From Oscillospiraceae bacterium (lineage in GTDB: Bacteria > Bacillota > Clostridia > Oscillospirales > Oscillospiraceae): a stretch of DNA of 59,726 bases. Shown piece after piece: positions 21,030 to 29,048 of this stretch. Location of the stretch: the NCBI GenBank assembly GCA_020025275.1, contig JAHHSI010000011.1:1-59726 (forward strand). Reading direction: 5' to 3'. Positions within the stretch are counted from its first letter, which is position 1. The number at the start of each line of letters is the position of its first letter. Below the pieces are notes generated by a model. It worked only from the letters and a program-made list of their open reading frames with translations. It searched no databases and was not told the origin of the DNA. A program made the translations under genes and the position numbers.

Positions 21030-22196
21030 ATGTACCGTATCAAAACAATGAACAAGATCTCTGCTGTAGGCCTCAACACTTTCGACCGTGAGCGTTACGA
21101 GGTAGGAGAGCACGTGCAAGAGGAGGATGCCATTCTGGTACGCTCTGCCAAGCTGCACGACTATACGTTCCCAGAGAGTCTGCGGGCCATCGCCCGGGCC
21201 GGCTCCGGCGTGAACAACATTCCGCTGCAGCGCTGCAGCGAGCAGGGCATCGTGGTGTTCAATACCCCTGGCGCCAATGCCAACGCCGTGAAGGAGCTGG
21301 TATTGTGCAGCTTGCTCTTGGCGTCGCGGGATGTGTCCGGAGCCATTCGCTGGGTTCGTCAGCAGGTGGATGAGGGCACCAACGTATCCACCGTTGTGGA
21401 AAAGGGAAAGTCCGCCTTTGTCGGACCGGAGTTGTACCACAAGGCACTGGGCATCATTGGTCTGGGTGCCATTGGTTCACTGGTGGCCAACATTGCACTC
21501 TCCATGGGCATGGACGTTTATGGCTACGATCCGTACTTGTCGGTGGATGCGGCGCTGCGTCTGGACCGGCACGTGAAAGTAGTTAAGGACGTCCGGGAGT
21601 TGTATAAAAAATCTGATTATATCACCATGCACATCCACTATACGCCGGAGACACGGCATCTCATCAACGCCGAGGCCATCGCCGCCATGAAGCGAGGTGC
21701 TCGGGTCATCAATCTGGCCCGTGGAGAAATTGTGGACGACGAGGCCATGATCGCTGCACTGGAGACGGGGCGGGTGGCGTGCTACGTGACGGATTTCCCC
21801 AACAATCGGCTGGTGGCAGCCCCCCACGTGGTGGCCATGCCCCACTTGGGCGCATCCACGCCGGAGAGTGAGCAGAATTGTGCCGTCATGGCGGCCCACG
21901 AGCTGCAGGACTATCTGGAATGCGGCAACATCCGCCACTCGGTCAACTTGCCGGATGTGGAAATGACCCGCAGCGGTGTATGCCGTATGTGTATCATTCA
22001 TAAAAACGTACCGGCTATGTTGGCCAATATTACGACCCTCCTGTCCCGCGATGGTGTCAATGTGGAAAACCTGAGCAATAAGTCCAAGGATGACTACGCC
22101 TACACCATGGTGGATCTGGGGACCGATGTGGAAGAAGCCATCGTCCAAGAGGTGCGAGAGCTGCCCAACGTGATCCGTGTCCGCGTGATCCGCTGA
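21030..22196 (+). CDS. serA: D-3-phosphoglycerate dehydrogenase with C-terminal ACT domain
   Basis: SerA oxidises 3-phosphoglycerate to 3-phosphohydroxypyruvate with NAD, the first step of serine synthesis. The 388-residue protein has the catalytic segment AGSGVNNIPLQRC, the Rossmann motif GIIGLGAIGS, the active-site Arg in NLARGEIVDD and the active-site His in AMPHLGAST. An ACT domain (about residues 318-388, VPAMLANITTLLSRDGVNV) suggests allosteric control by serine. The ATG at 21030 has GGAGGA 7 nt upstream; an earlier in-frame start at 20979 lies inside the leader and lacks support. No other serine genes are adjacent. Confidence 0.92.
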   Translation: MYRIKTMNKISAVGLNTFDRERYEVGEHVQEEDAILVRSAKLHDYTFPESLRAIARAGSGVNNIPLQRCSEQGIVVFNTPGANANAVKELVLCSLLLASRDVSGAIRWVRQQVDEGTNVSTVVEKGKSAFVGPELYHKALGIIGLGAIGSLVANIALSMGMDVYGYDPYLSVDAALRLDRHVKVVKDVRELYKKSDYITMHIHYTPETRHLINAEAIAAMKRGARVINLARGEIVDDEAMIAALETGRVACYVTDFPNNRLVAAPHVVAMPHLGASTPESEQNCAVMAAHELQDYLECGNIRHSVNLPDVEMTRSGVCRMCIIHKNVPAMLANITTLLSRDGVNVENLSNKSKDDYAYTMVDLGTDVEEAIVQEVRELPNVIRVRVIR

Positions 22197-22203
22197 TCGG
22201 ACG

Positions 22204-22240
22204 AAAGTCCCGGAAAACACTTGTTTTCCGGGACTTTTTC
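22204..22240 (+). terminator. Convergent terminator between serA and the DUF4830 gene
   Basis: A 14-bp perfect stem, AGTCCCGGAAAACA (22206-22219) with TGTTTTCCGGGACT (22222-22235), is followed by TTTT. It ends serA and lies at the stop of the convergent minus-strand gene, so it may stop both transcripts. Confidence 0.87.
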
Positions 22241-22697
22241 ACGTCTGGGGAAAGGTAAGATCTGCACGGAAACCGCCCTCGCCCAAGACCATCAAGTCGC
22301 CGCCGATGACCGTATCATCAGCAAGATAGAGGTTGATCTGCACATCATCCTGCCGCCCGGGATAGTTGGTGACAGCATAGGTGTAGCGGTGGACAGTTTG
22401 ACCGGCATATTGGGAAAAGGGCAGCCCCTGTGCATCCTGCATGGCGGCGTAGTCGCCCCAGCGGCCCTCCAGTTTTTCCGGCAGCGCCAGATGAAGAATT
22501 TCGATTTCCTGAGAGGATACCTGCCAGCCCAAGCCTTCAAGATAGGTAATGCGCTCTGCTGGATCGGAGGCATAGATGGGCGCCTTTGTTTTTTTGCCGC
22601 AGCCCCACAGGAGAAGCAGCAGCGCCAGAAGCAGCACTCCGCCGGCGGCTATGACGGACTTATGCTGCCCACAATGCCTGCGCGGTGTCAATTTCAT
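22239..22697 (-). CDS. DUF4830-type putative lipoprotein
   Basis: This 152-residue protein has a basic N-terminus, a hydrophobic stretch (about residues 15-31) and a possible lipobox ending in LLWGC, suggesting export and lipid anchoring on the outer face of the membrane. The remainder resembles DUF4830: an R-x-x-Y-L-x-x-L-G-W-x-V segment, then QGLPFSQYAGQTVHRYTY and VIGGDLMVLGEGGF. The function of the domain is unknown. The start is placed at 22697, where GGGGGTG lies just upstream; an ATG 30 nt earlier lacks a site. It is a single gene, divergent from the pseudouridine synthase and convergent with serA. Confidence 0.72.
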   Translation of the reverse strand: MKLTPRRHCGQHKSVIAAGGVLLLALLLLLWGCGKKTKAPIYASDPAERITYLEGLGWQVSSQEIEILHLALPEKLEGRWGDYAAMQDAQGLPFSQYAGQTVHRYTYAVTNYPGRQDDVQINLYLADDTVIGGDLMVLGEGGFRADLTFPQT

Positions 22698-22770
22698 AGC
22701 TTCACCCCCATGTATGGATATTCCCAAGGCGTATAAAATATGTTAAGATAGACACAAAGGAGGCGAGATG

Positions 22771-23556
22771 ATGGAACGGTTGGATAAGGTGATCAGCGCC
22801 ACAGGCAAGAAATCACGCAGGGAGGTAAAGCTGCTGGTGCGGCAAGGCCGCATTTTGGTGGACGGTGTGCCGGCCAGTGCAGCCGAAATGAAGGTGGATC
22901 CGGAGACGGCGACGATCTTGCTGGACGGGGAGAGCATCGGTTATGAGAAATTTACCTATGTGATGCTCCATAAGCCCTCCGGCGTTCTCTCCGCCGTGGA
23001 GGACAGCCGCCAGCAGACGGTCCTGGATCTGCTGCCGGTGGAACTGCGGCGCCGGAATCTCTCGCCGGTAGGCCGACTGGACAAGGACACGGAGGGGCTG
23101 CTGCTTCTCACCAACGACGGTGCCCTGAGCCACCAGCTGCTCCATCCCAAGTCCCATGTGGATAAGGTGTACTACGCCCAGGTGGACGGGGCACTGGAGA
23201 ACGCGGACTGCGTGGCCTTTGCCGCCGGAATGACACTGGGGGACGGCCTTGCCTGTCTGCCGGCCCAACTGGAGATCCTCTCTCCCGAGGAAGCCTTGGT
23301 CACTCTGCGGGAGGGAAAATTCCATCAGGTGAAGCGGATGTTGGCCGCCCGGGGAAAGCCGGTCCTCTACCTCAAGCGGCTGGCCATGGGCCCGCTGCAA
23401 TTGGATGAAACACTGGCCCCCGGAGAATATCGCTCCCTGACAGAGGAGGAAATAGCGGCACTGCAATCTGCGGTAAACGGCCTTATATCGACAGAACGCC
23501 AAAAAAGCAGTAAAGATTTTTGTGGGAAATATGAAAAAATACTTGCAAAACCGTGA
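22771..23556 (+). CDS. rsuA: RsuA-family rRNA pseudouridine synthase
   Basis: Enzymes of this family isomerise specific uridines in ribosomal RNA to pseudouridine. The protein (261 residues from this start) has an N-terminal S4-like RNA-binding domain (RLDKVISATGKKSRREVKLL), then the catalytic domain with the RsuA/RluB-type motif GRLDKDTEGLLLLTNDGAL containing the catalytic Asp. The C-terminal EGKFHQVKRMLAARG is also typical. RsuA itself modifies U516 of 16S rRNA; the subfamily is likely but not proven. The ATG at 22771 sits 7 nt after AAAGGAGG; an ATG at 22768 is only 4 nt away. Its C-terminus is longer than usual and overlaps the promoter of the next gene. Confidence 0.83.
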   Translation: MERLDKVISATGKKSRREVKLLVRQGRILVDGVPASAAEMKVDPETATILLDGESIGYEKFTYVMLHKPSGVLSAVEDSRQQTVLDLLPVELRRRNLSPVGRLDKDTEGLLLLTNDGALSHQLLHPKSHVDKVYYAQVDGALENADCVAFAAGMTLGDGLACLPAQLEILSPEEALVTLREGKFHQVKRMLAARGKPVLYLKRLAMGPLQLDETLAPGEYRSLTEEEIAALQSAVNGLISTERQKSSKDFCGKYEKILAKP

Positions 23557-23571
23557 TTATGACGATATAAT
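23543..23571 (+). promoter_or_regulatory. Sigma-A promoter of the CdaR-like regulator
   Basis: TTGCAA (23543-23548), a 17-bp spacer and a perfect TATAAT (23566-23571). The -35 lies inside the last codons of the pseudouridine synthase gene. Confidence 0.75.
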
Positions 23572-23638
23572 GAAAGAAATCAAGAGATTCTATTGCACAA
23601 ATTACCCACAGAGTAAATGAGCGGGAGGGGCCATATAT

Positions 23639-24733
23639 ATGTCAGGAAGAATTTTTCAGAATGTTGTGCTTCAGTTTAAGGAAACCACCGATCGAACCAT
23701 CGGTGTTATCGATGCCGAAGGCACCGTGATCGCCTGCAGCGAATTAACTGGGATCGGCAAAAAATGGGCGCAGTATGTGGAGGATATTCAGGCGGCTGAG
23801 GGCGTCTGCGTGACGCTGGAAGGCAGAACCTTCAAAGCACTGCCCAGCTGGGGGCCCCGGTTTGACTACGCTGTGTTTGCCAATGGCGATGACAGTGTGG
23901 GCCGCACCGTATGTGCCATGGCGGCGGTAGCCCTCAATTCGGCCAAGAGCTATTATGAGGAGAAGCACGACAAGGGCTCCTTCATTAAGAACATTATTTC
24001 CGACAATATTCTCGTCAGTGATATTTATATGCGTGCCAAGGAGCTGCACGTGGCGGCCGAGGTCTCCCGCGCCGTCTTTGTGATCCGTCCGGTGGACGAT
24101 GCCAGCGAGTCCGTGCCGGTGGATGTGATCCAGAATATGTTCCCGGATCGGCAGAATGACTTTGTCCTCAGCGTCGGCGAGAACGATGTGGCCCTGATCC
24201 ATCAGATGCCCGATGATACCACGGGCAAGGATATGGAGAAGGTGGCCGCCCAGATCGAGGAGGAGCTGCGTCAGGACGGTGAGAACCGGGTGTTCGTCGG
24301 CATTGGTACGCTGGCGACCCATCTGCGGGATCTGGCCAAGGCCTATAAGGAGGCGCAGATCGCCATCGAAGTGGGCAAGGTGTTCGATACGGAGCGCTAC
24401 ATCATCAACTATGAGAATCTGGGCATCGGCCGTCTGATCTATCAGCTGCCCACCACACTGTGCGAGATGTTCCTGCAGGAGGTCTTTAAGAAGAACCCCA
24501 TTGATGCGCTGGATCAGGAGACCCTGTTCACCATCTACAAATTCTTTGAGAACAATCTGAACGTGTCCGAGACGGCCCGCAAGCTGTTTGTACACCGCAA
24601 CACACTGGTCTATCGTCTGGAGAAGATCAAGAAGCTGACAGGACTCGACCTGCGTGAATTTGACGATGCCATCACGTTCAAAGTGGCACTCATGGTCAAG
24701 AAGTATCTCACCAGTCGGGGAATCGAGTCCTGA
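23639..24733 (+). CDS. CdaR/PucR-family transcriptional regulator
   Basis: This 364-residue protein has the layout of the CdaR/PucR family: an N-terminal ligand-sensing region (about 1-120), a central GGDEF-like fold (about 130-270, RVFVGIGTLATHLRDLAKAY) and a C-terminal HTH_30 DNA-binding domain (about 300-364, NNLNVSETARKLFVHRNTLV followed by YRLEKIKKLTGLDLR). CdaR regulators control sugar-diacid use in some bacteria, but in gut clostridia related genes often stand alone, as here, so the ligand is unknown. It is transcribed from its own promoter and ended by a hairpin, with no target operon beside it. The ATG has an upstream GGGAGGGG site. Confidence 0.82.
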   Translation: MSGRIFQNVVLQFKETTDRTIGVIDAEGTVIACSELTGIGKKWAQYVEDIQAAEGVCVTLEGRTFKALPSWGPRFDYAVFANGDDSVGRTVCAMAAVALNSAKSYYEEKHDKGSFIKNIISDNILVSDIYMRAKELHVAAEVSRAVFVIRPVDDASESVPVDVIQNMFPDRQNDFVLSVGENDVALIHQMPDDTTGKDMEKVAAQIEEELRQDGENRVFVGIGTLATHLRDLAKAYKEAQIAIEVGKVFDTERYIINYENLGIGRLIYQLPTTLCEMFLQEVFKKNPIDALDQETLFTIYKFFENNLNVSETARKLFVHRNTLVYRLEKIKKLTGLDLREFDDAITFKVALMVKKYLTSRGIES

Positions 24734-24767
24734 GCGTAAAGAAACCAATCTGAAAAAGGTACTGGAA

Positions 24768-24800
24768 AAGGCACCACAACGGAGTGTTGTGGTGCTTTTT
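24768..24800 (+). terminator. Terminator of the CdaR-like regulator gene
   Basis: GCACCACAAC (24771-24780) pairs perfectly with GTTGTGGTGC (24786-24795) around a GGAGT loop and is followed by TTTTT. Confidence 0.9.
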
Positions 24801-24850
24801 ATGTGGAAAAAGAGGAAAAATCTGTTCATGGTTTTTTTATATCTTCCCTG

Positions 24851-24879
24851 TTGCCATTTTGTAACTTTTTGATTATAAT
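24851..24879 (+). promoter_or_regulatory. Sigma-A promoter of ftsE-ftsX-M23 operon
   Basis: TTGCCA (24851-24856), a 17-bp spacer and a perfect TATAAT (24874-24879), about 77 nt ahead of ftsE. Confidence 0.75.
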
Positions 24880-24955
24880 GTAGAAAGATGAGAGAAATAC
24901 ACGACGGCGGACGGTGTCGGAGTGCTGTGGATATCGGATAGGAAAGAGGTATTGT

Positions 24956-25639
24956 ATGATCCGCTTGACTGATGTAAAAAAGACATATAACAATGGAACG
25001 GAGGCCCTGCAGGGGATCTCCTTTACGATAGAAGACGGAGAATTTGTGTTTCTGGTGGGCCCTTCCGGCAGCGGCAAGTCCACCATCATCAAGCTGCTGA
25101 CCGGCGAGGAGGAGCCTACGGAGGGCCGCGTGATGATCAACGGCTTTTCCATGAGCCGCATTTCCCACCGTCAGATTTCCCGGATGCGCCGCACCATCGG
25201 CGTGATTTTTCAGGATTTCCGCCTGATCTCCAAGAAAACAGTCTATGACAACCTGAGTCTTGCCATGCACGCGGTGGGCGCTTCTGCCAAGGAGATCCAA
25301 AGCCGGATCCCCTATGTACTGGATCTGGTGGGACTATCCGGAAAAGAACGCCGCTATCCCGATGAGCTGTCCGGCGGCGAGCAGCAGCGTGTGGCCATTG
25401 CCCGTGCGCTGGTCAACAATCCCAGCACGATCGTGGCCGATGAGCCTACGGGGAATCTGGACCCCAACCGCTCCATGGAGATCATGATGCTGCTGGAGCG
25501 GATCAATGCGCTGGGCACCACGGTAGTGGTGGTGACCCATGAGCGCGGCCTTGTGAATCACTTTGATAAGCGTGTGATTATGATTGCTGACGGCGTTGTG
25601 GCCGGGGACGGCATGGGAACCTATGAGGTGCGGGAATGA
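24956..25639 (+). CDS. ftsE: Cell division ATP-binding protein FtsE
   Basis: FtsE is the cytoplasmic ATPase of the FtsEX complex, which turns peptidoglycan hydrolases on at the division site or side wall. The 227-residue sequence has Walker A VGPSGSGKS, the Q-loop FQDFRLI, the ABC signature LSGGEQQRVAIARAL, Walker B TIVADEPTGNLD and the H-loop THERG. The length matches the family. The ATG at 24956 lies 6 nt after GGAAAGAGG; an in-frame start 42 nt earlier is not supported. Its stop overlaps the ftsX start (ATGA), indicating translational coupling. Confidence 0.95.
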   Translation: MIRLTDVKKTYNNGTEALQGISFTIEDGEFVFLVGPSGSGKSTIIKLLTGEEEPTEGRVMINGFSMSRISHRQISRMRRTIGVIFQDFRLISKKTVYDNLSLAMHAVGASAKEIQSRIPYVLDLVGLSGKERRYPDELSGGEQQRVAIARALVNNPSTIVADEPTGNLDPNRSMEIMMLLERINALGTTVVVVTHERGLVNHFDKRVIMIADGVVAGDGMGTYEVRE

Positions 25640-26520
25640 AACATAATTTTTCTTACTTTTTTAAAGAGGGCGCACGGAATATGTTCTCTCATGGCTTTAT
25701 GTCCTTTGCGGCCGTGGGCGTGACCGTGGCGTGCTTGCTGATTATGGGCACGTTTTCTCTGGTTGCCTATAATATGAACGAGAATCTGAAGGATCTGCAG
25801 CGCGAAAATGCGGTGATGGCCTTCGTGGATGAAAAGCTGACCGATGCCGAGGCGCGGGGGCTGCAGCCCACACTGGAGAGCTTGCCCGGTGTGGCGGACT
25901 GCACCTTTGTCTCCCGGGACGAGGCCCGCGACACCTATGTGGAAAAGTACGATGAAAACGATCTCTATGAGGACCTGGATGCGGAGATCTTCCGCCATCG
26001 CTATGTGATCCACATGACCGATCTGAGCGTCATGGATACGCTGCGCGCCGATCTGGAAAAGGTGGATGGCGTGGTGAAGGTGCGGGCCGATGAGGCCATC
26101 TCCAACGGCTTTATTACGATGCGCAATATTGCCGGCGTGATCAGCGCGGCGTTGATTGCGGTGCTGCTGGTGGTGTCCATCTTTATTATGTCCAACACCG
26201 TCAAGCTGACCACCTTTGATCGCCGGGATGAAATCGCCATTATGAAGATGGTGGGCGCCACCGACAGTTTCATTCGATGGCCCTTTGTCTATGAGGGTCT
26301 GCTGCTGGGCATTACCGGCGCCGTGGTTGCTTTCGGGCTGCAGTGGCTGCTGTATAGCGGCATGGTGAAGGGGATCGTCACCTCCGATACGCTGCAGCTG
26401 CTGACCATGACGTCTTTTGGCGAAATTTGGGTGCCGGTCGCACTGGTCTTTTTGGCAGTAGGTATTCTGGTGGGTGTGGGCGGCAGCCTGACGGCCATCC
26501 GAAAATTCCTGCGTGTATAA
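25636..26520 (+). CDS. ftsX: Cell division protein FtsX
   Basis: FtsX is the membrane partner of FtsE. Its large outer loop contacts and activates a peptidoglycan hydrolase or its adaptor. The 294-residue protein has the expected plan: a short cytoplasmic N-terminus, one membrane helix (about residues 22-44), an extracytoplasmic domain (about 45-165), then three helices (about 170-195, 215-245 and 260-285) around the conserved FDRRDEIAIMKMVGAT motif. It overlaps ftsE by 4 nt and is followed after 10 nt by an M23 hydrolase gene, its probable partner. Confidence 0.95.
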   Translation: MKHNFSYFFKEGARNMFSHGFMSFAAVGVTVACLLIMGTFSLVAYNMNENLKDLQRENAVMAFVDEKLTDAEARGLQPTLESLPGVADCTFVSRDEARDTYVEKYDENDLYEDLDAEIFRHRYVIHMTDLSVMDTLRADLEKVDGVVKVRADEAISNGFITMRNIAGVISAALIAVLLVVSIFIMSNTVKLTTFDRRDEIAIMKMVGATDSFIRWPFVYEGLLLGITGAVVAFGLQWLLYSGMVKGIVTSDTLQLLTMTSFGEIWVPVALVFLAVGILVGVGGSLTAIRKFLRV

Positions 26521-26530
26521 GGAGGACTGT

Positions 26531-27718
26531 ATGAAGAGAAAAAACAAAAGAGCCATCAGCTTCCTGCTGGCAGTATGCATGGTGGGCTCCGTGATGTTCG
26601 GCGCAGCGCCGGTAAGGGCAGCGGCGAACGTGGATGATTGGCGTGCAGAGCGGGATCAGCTGAATGCAGAGAAGGAAGAATTGGAGAAGAAAGCTGAGAA
26701 GGCGCGGAAGAGCGCGGACTCGGCCAAAGAAGCCAAGAGCCTGTTGGACCAGCGCAATTCGGTTCTGCAAGAGGAAATCAATATGCTCCAGCAGGAGATC
26801 GAGACCACCAGCCAGCGCATTGCAGAGAACGAAGAGCAGGAGAAAGTCCAGTATGAGCTTTTCTGCAAGCAGGTGCGGCAGGAAGAGGAGCGCGGCACGG
26901 TTTCCTACTGGTCGGTGATCTTCAAGGCTACCGGCATTGCGGATCTTCTGAGCCGGGTAGATTTTGTCAACGAGATCATGGACCACGACCAGCGGGTGAT
27001 CAAGGACCTGCAGAATGTGCGGGCACAGCTGGCGCAGGATCAGGCGGATCTGGAGGAGCAGAAGAAAGCCCTCTCGGAGACGCAGAAAGAGCTGGAAACG
27101 CAAATTGCCGAGGCGAACAAGCTGGTCAATGACCTGACGGCAACGCAGGCAGAGTATGAAGCCGCTGCGGCTGAAAAAGAGGCCGCTTCGGCCGAGTTCA
27201 CCTCAAAGATCGAGGCGTGGGAAGCAGAGCAGTCCAAGAATCCGCCCCAGACGCCCGATGGCCCCGTGGATACCAGCAGTCGCGATGCGATCCTGGGCGG
27301 GATCATCTGGCCCAGCAACAGTACTCGCTATATTACCAGTCTCTTTGGCTGGCGCGTGCATCCCATCTGGGGAACCAGCCGCTTCCACAGTGGTCTGGAT
27401 ATTGCCGTGCCCTACGGCACCAATGTGCTGGCAGCGCAGGAGGGCGATGTGATTTTGGCCGACAGCGGCTGGAACGGCGGCTATGGACAGTGCGTCATCA
27501 TCAGCCATGGCCACGGCGTCAGCACGCTCTACGGTCATATGTCGGGCATTGCCGTCAGCGAGGGACAGCATGTCTCACGAGGACAGACCATTGGTTATTG
27601 CGGCTCCAGCGGCAATTCCACCGGTCCGCATATCCATTTTGAAGTGCGTCTGGATGGTTCGGTGGTGGACCCGCTGCCCTATTTGGATGACAACTACATT
27701 CCCTATTGGGACGACTAA
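26531..27718 (+). CDS. Secreted coiled-coil M23 peptidase, likely FtsEX-controlled
   Basis: This 395-residue protein has a signal peptide (hydrophobic segment about 10-30, cleavage near VRAAA), a long Glu/Gln-rich coiled coil (about 33-235) and a C-terminal LytM/M23 endopeptidase domain (about 260-395). The zinc-site motifs are present: RFHSGLDIAVP with His286 and Asp290, HGHGVSTLYGHM, and PHIHFEV. Such enzymes cut peptidoglycan cross-links, and the coiled coil holds them inactive until FtsEX engages it, as in EnvC and PcsB/CwlO-type partners. The gene order ftsE-ftsX-this gene and the tight spacing support that role. GGAGG lies 5 nt before the ATG. A terminator follows. Confidence 0.92.
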   Translation: MKRKNKRAISFLLAVCMVGSVMFGAAPVRAAANVDDWRAERDQLNAEKEELEKKAEKARKSADSAKEAKSLLDQRNSVLQEEINMLQQEIETTSQRIAENEEQEKVQYELFCKQVRQEEERGTVSYWSVIFKATGIADLLSRVDFVNEIMDHDQRVIKDLQNVRAQLAQDQADLEEQKKALSETQKELETQIAEANKLVNDLTATQAEYEAAAAEKEAASAEFTSKIEAWEAEQSKNPPQTPDGPVDTSSRDAILGGIIWPSNSTRYITSLFGWRVHPIWGTSRFHSGLDIAVPYGTNVLAAQEGDVILADSGWNGGYGQCVIISHGHGVSTLYGHMSGIAVSEGQHVSRGQTIGYCGSSGNSTGPHIHFEVRLDGSVVDPLPYLDDNYIPYWDD

Positions 27719-27729
27719 CAGACATATTC

Positions 27730-27771
27730 TGCACCCCTGCGCCATAGAGTGGCGCGGGGGTGATTTTTTTG
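27730..27771 (+). terminator. Terminator of the ftsEX-M23 operon
   Basis: A 12-bp stem with one G-T pair (27732-27743 with 27751-27762), a 7-nt loop and a run of seven T residues. Its right arm contains the GTG that is the first in-frame start of the next open frame. Confidence 0.88.
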
Positions 27772-28449
27772 TGGGGGTATCTGATTTGGCGCGATGACCG
27801 TGCGAAGGCACAGCTCACGGAAAAAAATCGGGGCGGCGTGTGGTTCCTTACATTGGAAACCGGCACGCCGGAACACATTTGGAGTCGGCGCCGTCTGCGC
27901 CGCCAGTTGGAGATCATGTATGAGGCCGGTGTGCGCTACGTTGTGCGGCAGGGACCGGTGCCTGCGGAGCTGCTGCCGGCGTTCGGTATGTCCGGTGTCG
28001 ATGTTGCGCCGCTGCGCCAGGCGCTGCTGCCGCAGATGCTGGATTGGGCGGAGGATGTGTGGCAAATACCGCTCAGGAACGGCTGTGTGCGTCTGTGTGC
28101 CGAGGAAAGCACGCGCCCGGTATGGAGAGCGGCGGATGTGATTGCCCGCCGTGTGCGCTATATGGAGGTGGATACCGGCCGAGGGAGGGAAGCACTGCAG
28201 GAAGAGATGCGGCGGCGGTATGGATTGGGAAACGGCGGCCGTCCGCTGCTGGAGGTCTGCTTGGCGCGCCGACCGCGGGGGGAGAGCCCTGTGCTGTTGC
28301 TCGGGCCGGGATGCGGCGGCCTGCAGGCCGTGCACTGGGAGGTTCCGGGAAGCGAAGAAATGCCGGAAGAGCTGTTGGCTGTTCTGTGGCAGGCCGGAAA
28401 ATTAGAAAAAGAGACGGTACAGGTACGGTCTGTGGAATTCCGCGCTTGA
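27760..28449 (+). CDS. Hypothetical protein, family not recognised
   Basis: An open frame of up to 229 residues fills the gap between the ftsEX terminator and greA. The conceptual product is rich in Arg, Glu and Leu, with a short hydrophobic start (MIFLWGYLIW), no membrane helix afterwards and no motif I recognise. Codon use resembles its neighbours and there is no overlapping gene, which favours a real gene. The start is uncertain: GTG at 27760 lies inside the terminator stem, so a start at TTG 27769 or ATG 27916 is also possible. The latter lacks an obvious ribosome binding site. Its stop overlaps the -35 element of the greA promoter. Confidence 0.55.
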   Translation: MIFLWGYLIWRDDRAKAQLTEKNRGGVWFLTLETGTPEHIWSRRRLRRQLEIMYEAGVRYVVRQGPVPAELLPAFGMSGVDVAPLRQALLPQMLDWAEDVWQIPLRNGCVRLCAEESTRPVWRAADVIARRVRYMEVDTGRGREALQEEMRRRYGLGNGGRPLLEVCLARRPRGESPVLLLGPGCGGLQAVHWEVPGSEEMPEELLAVLWQAGKLEKETVQVRSVEFRA

Positions 28450-28474
28450 CAGGTGCAGGGAAACTCTCTATAAT
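28446..28474 (+). promoter_or_regulatory. Consensus sigma-A promoter of greA-lysS
   Basis: TTGACA (28446-28451), a 17-bp spacer and TATAAT (28469-28474): both hexamers are perfect. The -35 overlaps the stop codon of the preceding frame. This is the best match to consensus in the window. Confidence 0.88.
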
Positions 28475-28548
28475 GCAACATGATATATAATAGAATAAGT
28501 ATCGGTATGTCCGGCCAAGGGCATACTGTTGGAAAGGAAGCTGGAACT

Positions 28549-29025
28549 ATGGAAAAAGAATTCAAGATGAGCCAAAAGCGGTTTGATGAGCTGAAGGCAG
28601 AGCTGCAGTACAACAAAACGACCCGTGCCGATGAGATTGCGGATCTGATCAAAGAGGCCCGTGGTTTTGGTGATCTGTCGGAAAACAGTGAGTATGACGA
28701 GGCAAAGAATGAGCAGGGCAAGCTCTACTCCCGCATTGCGGAGATCGAGGAGATCCTGCTCCACGCTGTCATCGTGGATGAGAGCGAGGCTGACCTCAAT
28801 AAGATTTCCATCGGCTGCAATGTGACCGTGACCAATCTGGCCAACGGCAAGAAGATGGCGCCCTATAAGATCGTCGGTTCGCAGGAGGCGGACGTGATGC
28901 AGCGTGCTATTTCCGAGGACTCCCCCTTCGGCAAGGCACTGATCGGCGCCAAGGTAGGCGACGAAGTCAGCGTAGAGGCGCCTGCGGGCACCATCCGTTA
29001 CCGTGTTGAGGCCATTGAGCGGTAA
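28549..29025 (+). CDS. greA: Transcription elongation factor GreA
   Basis: GreA enters the secondary channel of RNA polymerase and stimulates cleavage of backtracked transcripts. The 158-residue protein has the N-terminal coiled coil with the acidic tip (GDLSENSEYDEAKNEQG) and the C-terminal FKBP-like domain ending in the SPFGKALIGAKVGDEVSV segment. The ATG at 28549 has GGAAAGGAAG about 9 nt upstream; an earlier in-frame start is unsupported. It is followed 23 nt later by lysS, a pairing common in Firmicutes. Confidence 0.96.
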   Translation: MEKEFKMSQKRFDELKAELQYNKTTRADEIADLIKEARGFGDLSENSEYDEAKNEQGKLYSRIAEIEEILLHAVIVDESEADLNKISIGCNVTVTNLANGKKMAPYKIVGSQEADVMQRAISEDSPFGKALIGAKVGDEVSVEAPAGTIRYRVEAIER

Positions 29026-29048
29026 CGCCAGAGAGAAAGGAGAACAAG

